Assembly: GCF_014643535.1 (NCBI RefSeq)
Contig: NZ_BMJQ01000021.1
Span: forward strand, 1 to 64,000
Direction of reading: 5' to 3'
DNA from: Aliidongia dinghuensis
GTDB taxonomy: Bacteria > Pseudomonadota > Alphaproteobacteria > ATCC43930 > CGMCC-115725
DNA length: 64,000 nt
Shown in pieces: positions 8,719-16,679 of this stretch. A model generated the notes under the pieces. It saw nothing but the letters and a program-made list of their open reading frames with translations. It did not search any database and had not been told where the DNA came from. The position numbers and the translations under genes are program-made. Position 1 is the first letter of the stretch. Every line of letters starts with the position of its first letter.

Positions 8719-10497
8719 CTACCGGGTGGCAGCGGCGCGGCGGCGGAGCCGCTCGGCGGTGAAGATGAGGGCGGCGATGAACAGGAAGAGGCAGGTCGAG
8801 ACCGCCGCGATGGTCGGCGAGACCTGCAGCGTCACCTCGTCCCAGAACTGCTTCGGCAGGGTGGCGGTGAGGCCGCCCGAGGCGAAGAGCGCGATAGTGA
8901 GCTCGTCGAATGAGGTCGCGAACGCGAACAGGAACGACGACAGCATGCCGGCGCCGAGGATCGGGAAGGTGACATGGCGCAAGGTCGCAGCCGGCCGGGC
9001 GCCGAGGCTCTGGGCGGCGAGGTCGAGGCGCGTGTCGTAATTGCGCAAGACCGCCATCATGGTCATGACGACATAGGGCACCGCCACGACCGTATGAGCG
9101 AAGGCAAGGCCGACCGCACTGCCGACGAGCCCGACGCGCGCGAACAGGAAGAAGATGCCGACGGCGAGGATCATGCGCGGCACCACGATCGGCGACAGCA
9201 CGAATGCCAAGATCAGCCCCTTGCCGCGCATCTCGTGGCGCACGAGCAGGAAGGCGACCGGCGTGCCGATCAGCATGGAGAGCACGCCGGTGCCGAGCCC
9301 GACGAGCAGCGAGCGCGTCACCGCCTGCATCCAGACTGGCGAGTGGAACACGTCCGTGTACCAATGGAGCGTGAAGCCCTGCGGCGGCCAGACGAGCCCG
9401 TTGCTGCCGAACGACAGCGGGATCATCAGGAACGCGGGCACGCTCAAGATGAACAGCACCAGCCCGACGAAGCCGCGGAGCCAGGGCGACGGCTGGCCCG
9501 AGGCATCCCGGCGCCGCCGCCTCGGCAAAAGGGCGATCAGCCGGTCGCTCGCCCGCCCGAGCAGGGTCAGCACCAGGTCACCGGCCGCCCGGCCGACAGC
9601 GCTGCCATTCTTGCCGGCCTTACGCGGGCTGCCCGCACCGGTCATGGTCGAGAGCCCGAGCACCCGGTCGTAGAGCACGAAGACGACGAGCACGACGGCG
9701 AGCAGCAGCACCGAGATGGCGCCGGCGAAGCCCCAGTTCAGCGTCTGCTGGATCTGGTCGATGATGAGCTGGGTGATCATCGTCTCGTGCCGGCCGCCGA
9801 GCAGCGCCGGCACGATGAAGAAGCCGATAGCGGTGACGAACACCATGATCGCCGCCGCCGCGACACCGGGCAGCGACAGCGGGAAATAGATCTTCCAGAA
9901 CGCGGTGCCGGGCCGGGCGCCGAGCGTGGACGCGGCCTTGAGCAGGTTGCGGTCGATGTTCTCCATGACCGACAGCAGGGTCAGCACGGCCAAGGGCAGC
10001 AGCGCATGGACCATGCCGACCAGCACACTGCCGAAATTGAACAGCAGGCTCGCCGGCCGGTCGATCAGCCCGAGCGCCAGCAGCAGCTTGTTGATGACGC
10101 CGTTGCGGCCCAGGAGCACGACCCAGGCGAAGGCACGTACCAGGAAGCTGGTCCAGAACGACAGCAGCACCCAGAACAGGAGCGCCGCCTTGCGCTCCTT
10201 GCCGACCATCGAGATCAGATAAGCGACCGGATAGGCGGCCACGACCGCCAAGAACGTCGTCGCGGCCGAGATCTTGAGCGTGATCAGCAGCACGTCGATA
10301 TAGACCGACGAGGCGAACAGCTGCCGATACTGGGCCAGGCTGAAGGCGCCGTCGCGATAGACGCTCAAGAGCAGCAGCTGGCCGACCGGATAGACCAGCA
10401 GGGTCACGAGCAGCAGCACGAGCGGCGCCGCCATCAGCAGGCGGGCCCGCGTGGTCTTGCGCCGGGCCGCCCGTGCCGGCAGCGAGAGCGTGCTCAT
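8719..10497 (-). CDS. Fused spermidine/putrescine-type ABC permease (two permease domains in one chain)
   Basis: This 592-residue membrane protein contains two complete permease domains. The first half (about residues 20-290, with EAA-loop segment AASTLGARPGTAFWKIYFP) resembles PotB. The second half (about 345-585, with AAQSLGARPAATLRHVTFP) resembles PotC. A basic, Gly/Arg-rich linker around residues 290-345 (including LLPRRRRRDASG) joins them in the cytoplasm. Separate PotB and PotC proteins are usually about 270-290 residues each, so this is a genuine fusion and no separate copies are present. The start overlaps the ATPase gene stop by four bases. It should form the membrane channel for the importer with the adjacent ATPase and binding protein. 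Confidence 0.9.
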   Translation of the reverse strand: MSTLSLPARAARRKTTRARLLMAAPLVLLLVTLLVYPVGQLLLLSVYRDGAFSLAQYRQLFASSVYIDVLLITLKISAATTFLAVVAAYPVAYLISMVGKERKAALLFWVLLSFWTSFLVRAFAWVVLLGRNGVINKLLLALGLIDRPASLLFNFGSVLVGMVHALLPLAVLTLLSVMENIDRNLLKAASTLGARPGTAFWKIYFPLSLPGVAAAAIMVFVTAIGFFIVPALLGGRHETMITQLIIDQIQQTLNWGFAGAISVLLLAVVLVVFVLYDRVLGLSTMTGAGSPRKAGKNGSAVGRAAGDLVLTLLGRASDRLIALLPRRRRRDASGQPSPWLRGFVGLVLFILSVPAFLMIPLSFGSNGLVWPPQGFTLHWYTDVFHSPVWMQAVTRSLLVGLGTGVLSMLIGTPVAFLLVRHEMRGKGLILAFVLSPIVVPRMILAVGIFFLFARVGLVGSAVGLAFAHTVVAVPYVVMTMMAVLRNYDTRLDLAAQSLGARPAATLRHVTFPILGAGMLSSFLFAFATSFDELTIALFASGGLTATLPKQFWDEVTLQVSPTIAAVSTCLFLFIAALIFTAERLRRRAAATR

Positions 10498-11597
10498 GCC
10501 AGGCTCGCGCCGTCGGCGATGACGACCGCGTCGCCGGCTGCCCAGTCGAGCGCCAGTACCTGGCCGATCGCGTAGCGCGCCGCCCCCGGCCGAGTCGGGT
10601 AGGCGGCGACGAGCGGCGGCATGCCGTCGATGAGCGGCGCCATGTAGAGCTTGGTCAGGCTACCGCTCACCATCACGTCGGTGAGGCGCCCGGTCAGGCT
10701 CTGCGTCTCGGCGGTGGCGGGGCCGACCGAGACGTTCTGCGGCCGCACCATGACCTTGACGGCGCGGCCGGCGACAGCGGCATCGCCCTCGCCCACCGCG
10801 CGCACGGTCGGGCCGGCGCCGGCCAGCGCCACATCGAGGCCGCCGGGCGAGGCGCTCATGACCCGGCCGGGCAGCAGGTTCGATTCACCGAGAAAGTCGG
10901 CGACGAACAGCGAGCTCGGCCGGAAATAGAGATCATCGGGCGTGCCCAGCTGCTCGATCCGGCCGCCGTTCATCAGGCAGATCCGGTCCGACATGGTCAT
11001 CGCCTCTTCCTGGTCGTGCGTGACATAGACGATGGTCGTGCCGAGCTCGCGATGGATGCGCTTGATCTCGAGCTGCATCTGGTCGCGCAGCTTCTTGTCG
11101 AGCGCGCCCAGGGGCTCGTCCATCAGGATGATCGACGGCTGGTAGACGAAGCAGCGGGCGAGCGCGATGCGCTGCTGCTGCCCACCCGAGAGCTCGCGCG
11201 GGAAGCGCTTCGCCACATGGGGCAGCCGCACCAGTTCGAGCGCATCCACCGCGCGCTTGCGCGCCGTGGCGCCGTCGACGTTCCGCATCTTCAAGGGGAA
11301 CGCGATGTTCTCCTCGATCGTCATGTGCGGGAACAGCGCATAGTTCTGGAACACCATGCCGATGTCGCGCTCGTAGGGCGCGCTGTAGGTGATGTCCTCG
11401 TCGCCCAGCAGGATCCGGCCCTCGTCGGGCTGGGTGAGCCCCGCGATCAGGCTGAGCAGCGTCGTCTTGCCCGAGCCCGACGGCCCCAGCAGCGTCAGGA
11501 ACTCGCCGGCCGGCACTTCGAGCTCGGTCGGCGCCAGCGCCACGAAATCGCCGTAGCGCTTCACTAGGCCGGATATGCGCAGGGTAGCAGAGGGCAT
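10494..11597 (-). CDS. ABC transporter ATP-binding protein, PotA-like
   Basis: This 367-residue ATPase has Walker A GPSGSGKT (residues 38-45), a Q-loop at MVFQNYALFP, signature LSGGQQQR (136-143) and Walker B ILMDEP (157-162). A C-terminal TOBE domain (about 280-360) is typical of importers of the PotA/CysA/UgpC type. It energises the fused permease encoded immediately downstream, with which it overlaps by four bases. The binding-protein gene lies about 70 bases upstream on the same strand. The transported solute is not evident from the sequence; polyamines, amino-sugar derivatives or organic acids are all possible in this family. Confidence 0.9.
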   Translation of the reverse strand: MPSATLRISGLVKRYGDFVALAPTELEVPAGEFLTLLGPSGSGKTTLLSLIAGLTQPDEGRILLGDEDITYSAPYERDIGMVFQNYALFPHMTIEENIAFPLKMRNVDGATARKRAVDALELVRLPHVAKRFPRELSGGQQQRIALARCFVYQPSIILMDEPLGALDKKLRDQMQLEIKRIHRELGTTIVYVTHDQEEAMTMSDRICLMNGGRIEQLGTPDDLYFRPSSLFVADFLGESNLLPGRVMSASPGGLDVALAGAGPTVRAVGEGDAAVAGRAVKVMVRPQNVSVGPATAETQSLTGRLTDVMVSGSLTKLYMAPLIDGMPPLVAAYPTRPGAARYAIGQVLALDWAAGDAVVIADGASLA

Positions 11598-11665
11598 GGG
11601 CGGACTCGGGAGAACGGCGAAGGCAGGCCGGTTGCGGCGCGCCTTCGCGGGTTGACGAGGGGCCG

Positions 11666-12757
11666 TTACTTCAGGATCCAGCCGTTGTAGCGCTCGATCA
11701 CCGCCTGCTGGTTGTCGAGCCAGAACTTGGCGTCGATCTTGAGCCCGCTCTTGATGTTGTCCGGATATGAGGGGCAGTTCTTCGCGATCTCGGGCTTCAC
11801 GTAGTTGAACGCCTCGGGCTGGGTCATGCCGGCCGGGAAATATTCCGTGAGGGCCGCCTGGCGCTTCGGGTCGGACGCGAACTTGATGAACTCGCGGCAG
11901 GCGTCGGCATTAGGCGTGCCGGCGAGGATCGACCAATTGTCGCCGCCCCAGACGCCCTGGTTCCACACGATCTCGACCGGCGCGCCTGCCGCCTGGGCCG
12001 ATTGCGCGCGCGACACCCAGGTCGCGACCATGTCGACCTCGCCCGAGGTCAGGAACTGCTCGACCTGGGCGCCGCTCGTCCACCACACGTCGACGTCCGG
12101 CTTCACCTTGTCGAGCTTCGCGAACGCCCGGTCGACATCGCACGGATAGACGCTCGCGGTCGGCACGCCGTCGGCCATCAGCGCCTCCTCGATCGTGTCG
12201 AACGGGTGCTTGCGCAGGCTGCGCCGGCCGGGACACGCCTTGGCGTCATAGAGATCGGCCCAGGATTGCGGCGCCTTCTTGCCCTTGAACGCGTCCGTAC
12301 GATAGGCCAGCACCGTCGAATAGACGTTCGTGCCGACGCCGTACGGGTTCATATATTGCTGCGGGATCTTGGCGATGGTCGGGTCGGCCTCGAGCCCGTG
12401 CTTTTCCAGATAGATCTTGCCGCCGCTGGTCAGGATGGCGATGGCCGGCCAGCTGATCTTGGCCATGTCCCAGGTATAGGCGCCGCTGTCGACCATGCTC
12501 TTGATCTGCGCGGTGGGCTCGGCGTTCGCCTGCACGCCCACGACCTCGATGCCGGTCGCCTCCGTGAACGGGCGATAGAACACGGCGCCATAGGCCTTGG
12601 TATAGATGCCGCCGTCGTCGCGCACGACGATGCGCTTGCCCTGCGCCCGCGCCGGGCTCCAGATCGCCGGCATGGCAAGCGCGCCCGCAGCACCGACGAG
12701 GACGCTTCGACGGGTGAGGCCGGGGCGGGTGAGGCCGGTCTTCGAAAGATCACTCAT
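11666..12757 (-). CDS. Periplasmic solute-binding protein, PotD/PotF-like
   Basis: This 363-residue secreted protein starts with a twin-arginine leader (TRRSVLVGAAGALAMPA, cleavage likely after ARA near residue 38), so it is probably exported folded by Tat. The body resembles extracellular binding proteins of the PotD group (for example TSGAQVEQFLTSGEVDMVATW). The ATG at 12757 has a good AGAGGGGA ribosome site; an in-frame ATG 13 codons earlier overlaps the stop of the upstream gene and lacks one. It delivers substrate to the fused permease and ATPase encoded next. The ligand is unknown. Confidence 0.88.
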   Translation of the reverse strand: MSDLSKTGLTRPGLTRRSVLVGAAGALAMPAIWSPARAQGKRIVVRDDGGIYTKAYGAVFYRPFTEATGIEVVGVQANAEPTAQIKSMVDSGAYTWDMAKISWPAIAILTSGGKIYLEKHGLEADPTIAKIPQQYMNPYGVGTNVYSTVLAYRTDAFKGKKAPQSWADLYDAKACPGRRSLRKHPFDTIEEALMADGVPTASVYPCDVDRAFAKLDKVKPDVDVWWTSGAQVEQFLTSGEVDMVATWVSRAQSAQAAGAPVEIVWNQGVWGGDNWSILAGTPNADACREFIKFASDPKRQAALTEYFPAGMTQPEAFNYVKPEIAKNCPSYPDNIKSGLKIDAKFWLDNQQAVIERYNGWILK

Positions 12758-12795
12758 GTCGTTCCCCTCTTTGGCTGCGGTGGTGGTGGTCGGCA

Positions 12796-14238
12796 TCAGG
12801 CCGTGGGATCGGGCGGCAGCAGCCGGCCGGGATTGAACAGGCCGGCAGGATCGAAAGCTCGCTTCACGGCCTGCATGAGCATGAGCTCGACCGGCGGCTT
12901 GTAGCGCGCCATCTCGCCGACCAGCGTCTGACCGACGCCGTGTTCGGCGCTGAAGGTGCCGCCGAACCGGGCGGCCGTATCGTTGACCGCTTGGCGGATG
13001 CGCCGCGCCATCTGGTCCCGCTCGGCGAGGCCGTTCCAGGCCGGGAACGAGAAGAACGGAATGAAATGCACGTTGCCGTCGCCCATGTGGGCGACGATGA
13101 CGACCGGCAGGTCCGGCACGATCGCGTGCACGGCGGCGGTCGCAGCCTCGATGAAAGCCGGGACCGCGGAAACCGGGACGGCCGTGTCGGACGTCAAGCC
13201 CACGCCGCCCTTCTTGTTCGCCTCTGACACGCTGTGACGGAATTCCCAGAAGGCGGCGCGCTGTGCGCCGCTTGCGGCCACGACCGCGTCGATCACCAGG
13301 CCGGCCTCAAGCGCCGAGGCGAGTGCCGCCTCGAGCCGTGCCTCGAGTTCCGCCGCGTCGCCTGAATCCGACAGCTCGACCAGCACATGCCAGGCGGCCG
13401 GATCGGCGACCGGACAGCGCCGGCCCGGCACATGCTCCAGCACCAGGCGGATCTGGTTCTCGTCCAGCAGCTCGAAGGCGGAAAGCCGCGGACCGCAGGT
13501 CGCCTGCATGATGCCCAAAAGATCGAGCGCCGCCTCAGGGTTCCTGACCGAGAGCCAGGCCATCGCTTGCGCCGTCGGCAGCGGATGCAGCTTGAGCACG
13601 GCGCCGGTCACGATGCCGAGCGTGCCTTCCGAGCCGATGAACAGGTGCTTCAGGTCGTAGCCGGTGTTGTTCTTGCGCAGCGCGGTGAGCCCGTCCCAGA
13701 TCGTGCCGTCCGGCAGCACGACCTCGAGGCCCAGCACATTGTCCCGCGTATTGCCGTAGCGCAGCACGCCCGTGCCGCCGGCATTGGTCGCGATATTGCC
13801 GCCGATCTGGCACGAGCCTTCGGCGCCGAGGCTGACCGGATAGAGCCGCCCCGCCTCGACCGCCGCCTGCTGCACCGCGGCCAGCACGCAGCCGGCATCG
13901 ACCGTGATCGTGTTGTTCCTGGGATCGATCCCGCGGATGCGGCGCAGGCGCTGCAGTGCCACCACGACCGGCGGAACACCGTCCGCGGCCGGCACAGCGC
14001 CGCCGCTCAAGCTCGTGTTGCCGCCCTGCGCCAGGATCGGCACGCCGTGGCGCGTGCAGGCGCGCACGACCAGCGACACCTCTTCGGTCGTGGACGGCAG
14101 CACCACCGCCGTGAGCGGCCCGCGATAGCGGCCGCGCCAATCTTCGACATAGGCCGCGACATCCGAGGGACCTGTCAGCACGGCGCCGGCCCCAAGCGCT
14201 TGGCTCAGCTCATCGATCAGCTGCGGCATCGAGATCAT
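12796..14238 (-). CDS. FAD-linked hydroxyacid dehydrogenase (GlcD / D-2-hydroxyglutarate dehydrogenase type)
   Basis: This 480-residue flavoprotein has an N-terminal PCMH FAD-binding domain (about residues 30-220; PAWHVL region follows) and a C-terminal oxidase domain. Visible motifs are GSCQIGGNIATNAGG, GSEGTLGIVTGAVLKLHPLP, the metal/substrate-site HMGDGNVHF and SAEHGVG. The family oxidises D-lactate, glycolate, D-2-hydroxyglutarate and similar acids and passes electrons to the membrane. It is the first gene of the importer operon that continues into the binding protein, ATPase, permease and DapA-type lyase. An oxidation step in the same catabolic pathway is therefore likely. The substrate is unresolved. 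Confidence 0.87.
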   Translation of the reverse strand: MISMPQLIDELSQALGAGAVLTGPSDVAAYVEDWRGRYRGPLTAVVLPSTTEEVSLVVRACTRHGVPILAQGGNTSLSGGAVPAADGVPPVVVALQRLRRIRGIDPRNNTITVDAGCVLAAVQQAAVEAGRLYPVSLGAEGSCQIGGNIATNAGGTGVLRYGNTRDNVLGLEVVLPDGTIWDGLTALRKNNTGYDLKHLFIGSEGTLGIVTGAVLKLHPLPTAQAMAWLSVRNPEAALDLLGIMQATCGPRLSAFELLDENQIRLVLEHVPGRRCPVADPAAWHVLVELSDSGDAAELEARLEAALASALEAGLVIDAVVAASGAQRAAFWEFRHSVSEANKKGGVGLTSDTAVPVSAVPAFIEAATAAVHAIVPDLPVVIVAHMGDGNVHFIPFFSFPAWNGLAERDQMARRIRQAVNDTAARFGGTFSAEHGVGQTLVGEMARYKPPVELMLMQAVKRAFDPAGLFNPGRLLPPDPTA

Positions 14239-14275
14239 CGCCCTTGCTATTAATTACAATGCGATTACTTCGATT

Positions 14276-14304
14276 ATAATAAGATAAAAGAAGGCGCCTA
14301 TCAA
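14276..14304 (-). promoter_or_regulatory. Candidate sigma-70-type promoter for the FAD-dehydrogenase/importer operon
   Basis: On the - strand, TTGATA (14304-14299) and TATTAT (14281-14276) are separated by 17 bases, inside an unusually AT-rich stretch just upstream of the 14238 start. An overlapping TATAAT is present as well. The match is by eye only. Confidence 0.4.
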
Positions 14305-14347
14305 GCCGATCGTTTCACGAAACGGCAAAGATAGACGACCCTCTTCC

Positions 14348-14378
14348 CCGTCATCCCCGCGAGAGGCGGGGATGACGG
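14348..14378. repeat. REP-like perfect 13-bp inverted repeat
   Basis: CCGTCATCCCCGC pairs perfectly with GCGGGGATGACGG around a GAGAG loop. The GTCATCCCCGC form resembles extragenic palindromes scattered through many proteobacterial genomes. It lies 8 bases beyond the stop of the FMN-dehydrogenase gene and has no T-tract. Only this copy was found in the window. Confidence 0.6.
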
Positions 14379-14386
14379 AGATGGAA

Positions 14387-15541
14387 CTAAGCCACCCGCC
14401 GCACGATGCGCCCGCGGGTTTCCTCGGGCCGCGCGATGCCGAGGAAGGTCATCGCCAGGTCGATCTCGGTCCTGAGCATGGCGAGCAGGCCGTCGGCGCC
14501 GGCCTCGCCGCCGGCGGCGAGGCCCCAGAGCGGCGCGCGGCCGAGCATCACCGCCTTCGCTCCGAGCGCCACGTATTTGAGCACGTCCGAGCCGCGCCGG
14601 GCGCCGCTGTCGGCCAGCACCTCGATCCGGTTGCCGACCGCCTCGGCGATCGCCGGCAGCACGTCCGCGGACGGTGGAGCGACATCGAGATTGCGCCCGC
14701 CGTGCGCCGAGACGACGACGCCGTCGAGGCCGACATCCGCCGCCCGGATGGCATCCGCCACCGCCAGCACGCCCTTCAGCAGGATCTGGCCCGGCCAGCG
14801 CCGGCGCAACTCGCTGAGGTCGTCCCAGTTCAGGAGATTTTCGAGCGCGACGGCCCGGTGGATCTGCGCCCGCGTCACGGAGTTGCGGAACTCCGCCGGG
14901 TAGTGGCCGTAGCTCGGCATGCCCGTGGTCGCGAGGTAGCGCAGCAGCACGCTCGCGAACCAGCGCGGATGCTCAAGCACGTCGAGCACCGCCCGCGTCG
15001 AATAGCTGAACGGCACGCCGAAGCCGTTGCGCTTGTTGTACTCGCGGTTCGGGCCGACCGGCGTATCTGCGGTGACGACCAGGGTCGTGACGCCGCAAGC
15101 GCGCACCCGGTCGAGCAGCCGGTAGCTGAGCTCCCGGTCCTTCCACAGATAGAGTTGGAACCAGACCGTGGCGTCGGGAGCGCCGGCGCGCACCTCCTCG
15201 ATGGTGGTCACCGACTGGGTCGAAATGCAGAACGGGATGCGCTGCCGGGCCGCGGCGCGGGCGAGCTTGACCTCGCCGTCATGGGCGACGAGCCCGGCAA
15301 GCGCGGTCGGCGCGATCACCATCGGCAGGCCGATCGACTGCCCGAGCACCGTGGTCGCGAGTTCGCGCGCCGGATGGCCCGCCAGCACCGACGGCGTCAG
15401 ATAAAGGTCGTCGAGCGCCCGGCGCAGATTGGCGAGCGCCAGCTCGTCCTCCGTGCCGCGGTCGATGTACTCGAACAGGCCGCGCGGCAGGAAGCGCCGG
15501 GCGGCCTCGCGATAGTCGGCGGTGTTGAGCAGCCGCGCCAT
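14387..15541 (-). CDS. FMN-dependent alpha-hydroxyacid dehydrogenase (LldD / mandelate dehydrogenase type)
   Basis: This 384-residue TIM-barrel flavoprotein has the catalytic Lys256 (ILLKGV), His280 and Arg283 (VVSAHGGRNLD; the usual form is SNHGGRQLD, so Asn is replaced by Ala), an N-terminal YIDRGTEDE and a C-terminal VMLGRAPLWGLA. It should oxidise an L-2-hydroxyacid such as lactate, glycolate or mandelate. The ATG at 15541 has AGGA seven bases upstream; a TTG two codons earlier is less likely. It is the last gene of the peptidase/dipeptide-importer run, 13 bases after the M24 gene. An oxidation late in the pathway would fit. Confidence 0.88.
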   Translation of the reverse strand: MARLLNTADYREAARRFLPRGLFEYIDRGTEDELALANLRRALDDLYLTPSVLAGHPARELATTVLGQSIGLPMVIAPTALAGLVAHDGEVKLARAAARQRIPFCISTQSVTTIEEVRAGAPDATVWFQLYLWKDRELSYRLLDRVRACGVTTLVVTADTPVGPNREYNKRNGFGVPFSYSTRAVLDVLEHPRWFASVLLRYLATTGMPSYGHYPAEFRNSVTRAQIHRAVALENLLNWDDLSELRRRWPGQILLKGVLAVADAIRAADVGLDGVVVSAHGGRNLDVAPPSADVLPAIAEAVGNRIEVLADSGARRGSDVLKYVALGAKAVMLGRAPLWGLAAGGEAGADGLLAMLRTEIDLAMTFLGIARPEETRGRIVRRVA

Positions 15542-15554
15542 GGGCAAGTCCTGT

Positions 15555-16679
15555 TCAGGTTCCGCCGAGGAGCAGGCGCCGGGGTGCCGTGGTCAGCCGC
15601 CGGCCGCCGGCGGGCTCGACGACGACCGTCTCGCTGATGCCGATGCCGCCGGCCGAGGCATACATATGGAACACCATGCCGGCCTCGAGCCGCCAGTCGG
15701 CGTTCGGCCGGAAGGCGTAGGAGAAGTCGCTGGTGCGCGGCGTGCGGGCGTAGAGGCCGAGCGTATAGCCCGTGACATTGTCGTAGCGTGCCCGCAGCCC
15801 CTCGGCGAGCACGGCCTCGCGCAGCAGCGCATCGACCTCGGCAGCCGCAGTACCCGGCTTCATGGCGGCGATCTGCCGGTCCTGCAGCTGGATCAGCCGC
15901 TCCGCGATCCGGCCGACGCCGCGCCGGTCGGCGCCGACAAGGATCGGCCGCATCAGCCGGGCGCCGTAATTCGCGACCTTGGGAATAAGCTCGACATGGA
16001 GCACGTCGCCCTCGCCAAGCGCCTCGGTGCCGAGGGCGCCATGCAGGAACTCGTTGTCGCCGGCGCCCCGCACGATCGGCCCGACGTCGCCGATATCGGC
16101 GCCGAGCCGCAGGAATTCGGCGGCGGCGACGGCCGAGGCCTCGCGCGGCGTGATGCCGGGCCGGGCCTGGCACCGCACCGCCTCCATGGCGCTGTCCGCA
16201 ATCGCCGCGGCTTGAGCGAGCACGGCCAGCTCGGCCGGCGACTTGACCCGGCGCAGCCGGTCGCTCAAGCCCGAGAGATCGACGAAGCGCGCCGCCGGCA
16301 GCAACGCCTGCAGCCGATCGCGCGTATGGGCCGAGAAGCCGTAGGAGTTGAAGTCGGCGCCGATCCGCGCGCGGGCCAGCCCGCGCGCCGCGATCGTCTC
16401 CGCGATCACGCCATGCGGGTCGGCCGTGTCGACGAATCCCACGATGTCGCGGAGCCAGGTCTTGCGCCGGCACGGATCCTCGTCGAGCGCGCGCAGCACG
16501 AACCAGGGCTCGCCCTCGAGCGGCAGCAGGGCGGCCCGGTACATGGTCTCCGACACGGTATAGCCGGTGAGCCAGGCGAGGAGCTCGCCATGGTCGACGA
16601 GCAGCAGGTCGGCGCCGGCCGCCGCCATGGCGGCGCGCGCCTCGACGACCCGGCGCGCGAACTCCTCCGCGCCGAACAT
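15555..16679 (-). CDS. M24-family hydrolase, creatinase/ectoine-hydrolase-like, lacking usual metal ligands
   Basis: This 374-residue protein has an N-terminal creatinase-type domain (about residues 1-140) and a C-terminal pita-bread domain (about 150-365). In metal-dependent M24 peptidases two Asp residues bind metal. Here the first is Glu230 (GDVLHVE) and the second lies in NYGARLMRP with no Asp, whereas His213, His338 and Glu350 remain. This pattern resembles metal-independent creatinase and its relatives, which hydrolyse small C-N bonds rather than peptides. The ATG overlaps the upstream M20 gene stop by one base (TGATG). With the M20 gene and a dipeptide-type importer it probably degrades an imported amide, guanidino or peptide-like compound. 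Confidence 0.82.
   Translation of the reverse strand: MFGAEEFARRVVEARAAMAAAGADLLLVDHGELLAWLTGYTVSETMYRAALLPLEGEPWFVLRALDEDPCRRKTWLRDIVGFVDTADPHGVIAETIAARGLARARIGADFNSYGFSAHTRDRLQALLPAARFVDLSGLSDRLRRVKSPAELAVLAQAAAIADSAMEAVRCQARPGITPREASAVAAAEFLRLGADIGDVGPIVRGAGDNEFLHGALGTEALGEGDVLHVELIPKVANYGARLMRPILVGADRRGVGRIAERLIQLQDRQIAAMKPGTAAAEVDALLREAVLAEGLRARYDNVTGYTLGLYARTPRTSDFSYAFRPNADWRLEAGMVFHMYASAGGIGISETVVVEPAGGRRLTTAPRRLLLGGT

Noticed and set aside
8974..10575. Open frame of 533 codons on the + strand
   Set aside because: It is antisense to the fused permease gene; its translation is a charged Gln/Arg/Glu/Asp run without any hydrophobic core.
14348..14378. The 13-bp stem as an intrinsic terminator
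   Set aside because: Neither strand has a T-tract after the stem, so a REP-like element is the better call.
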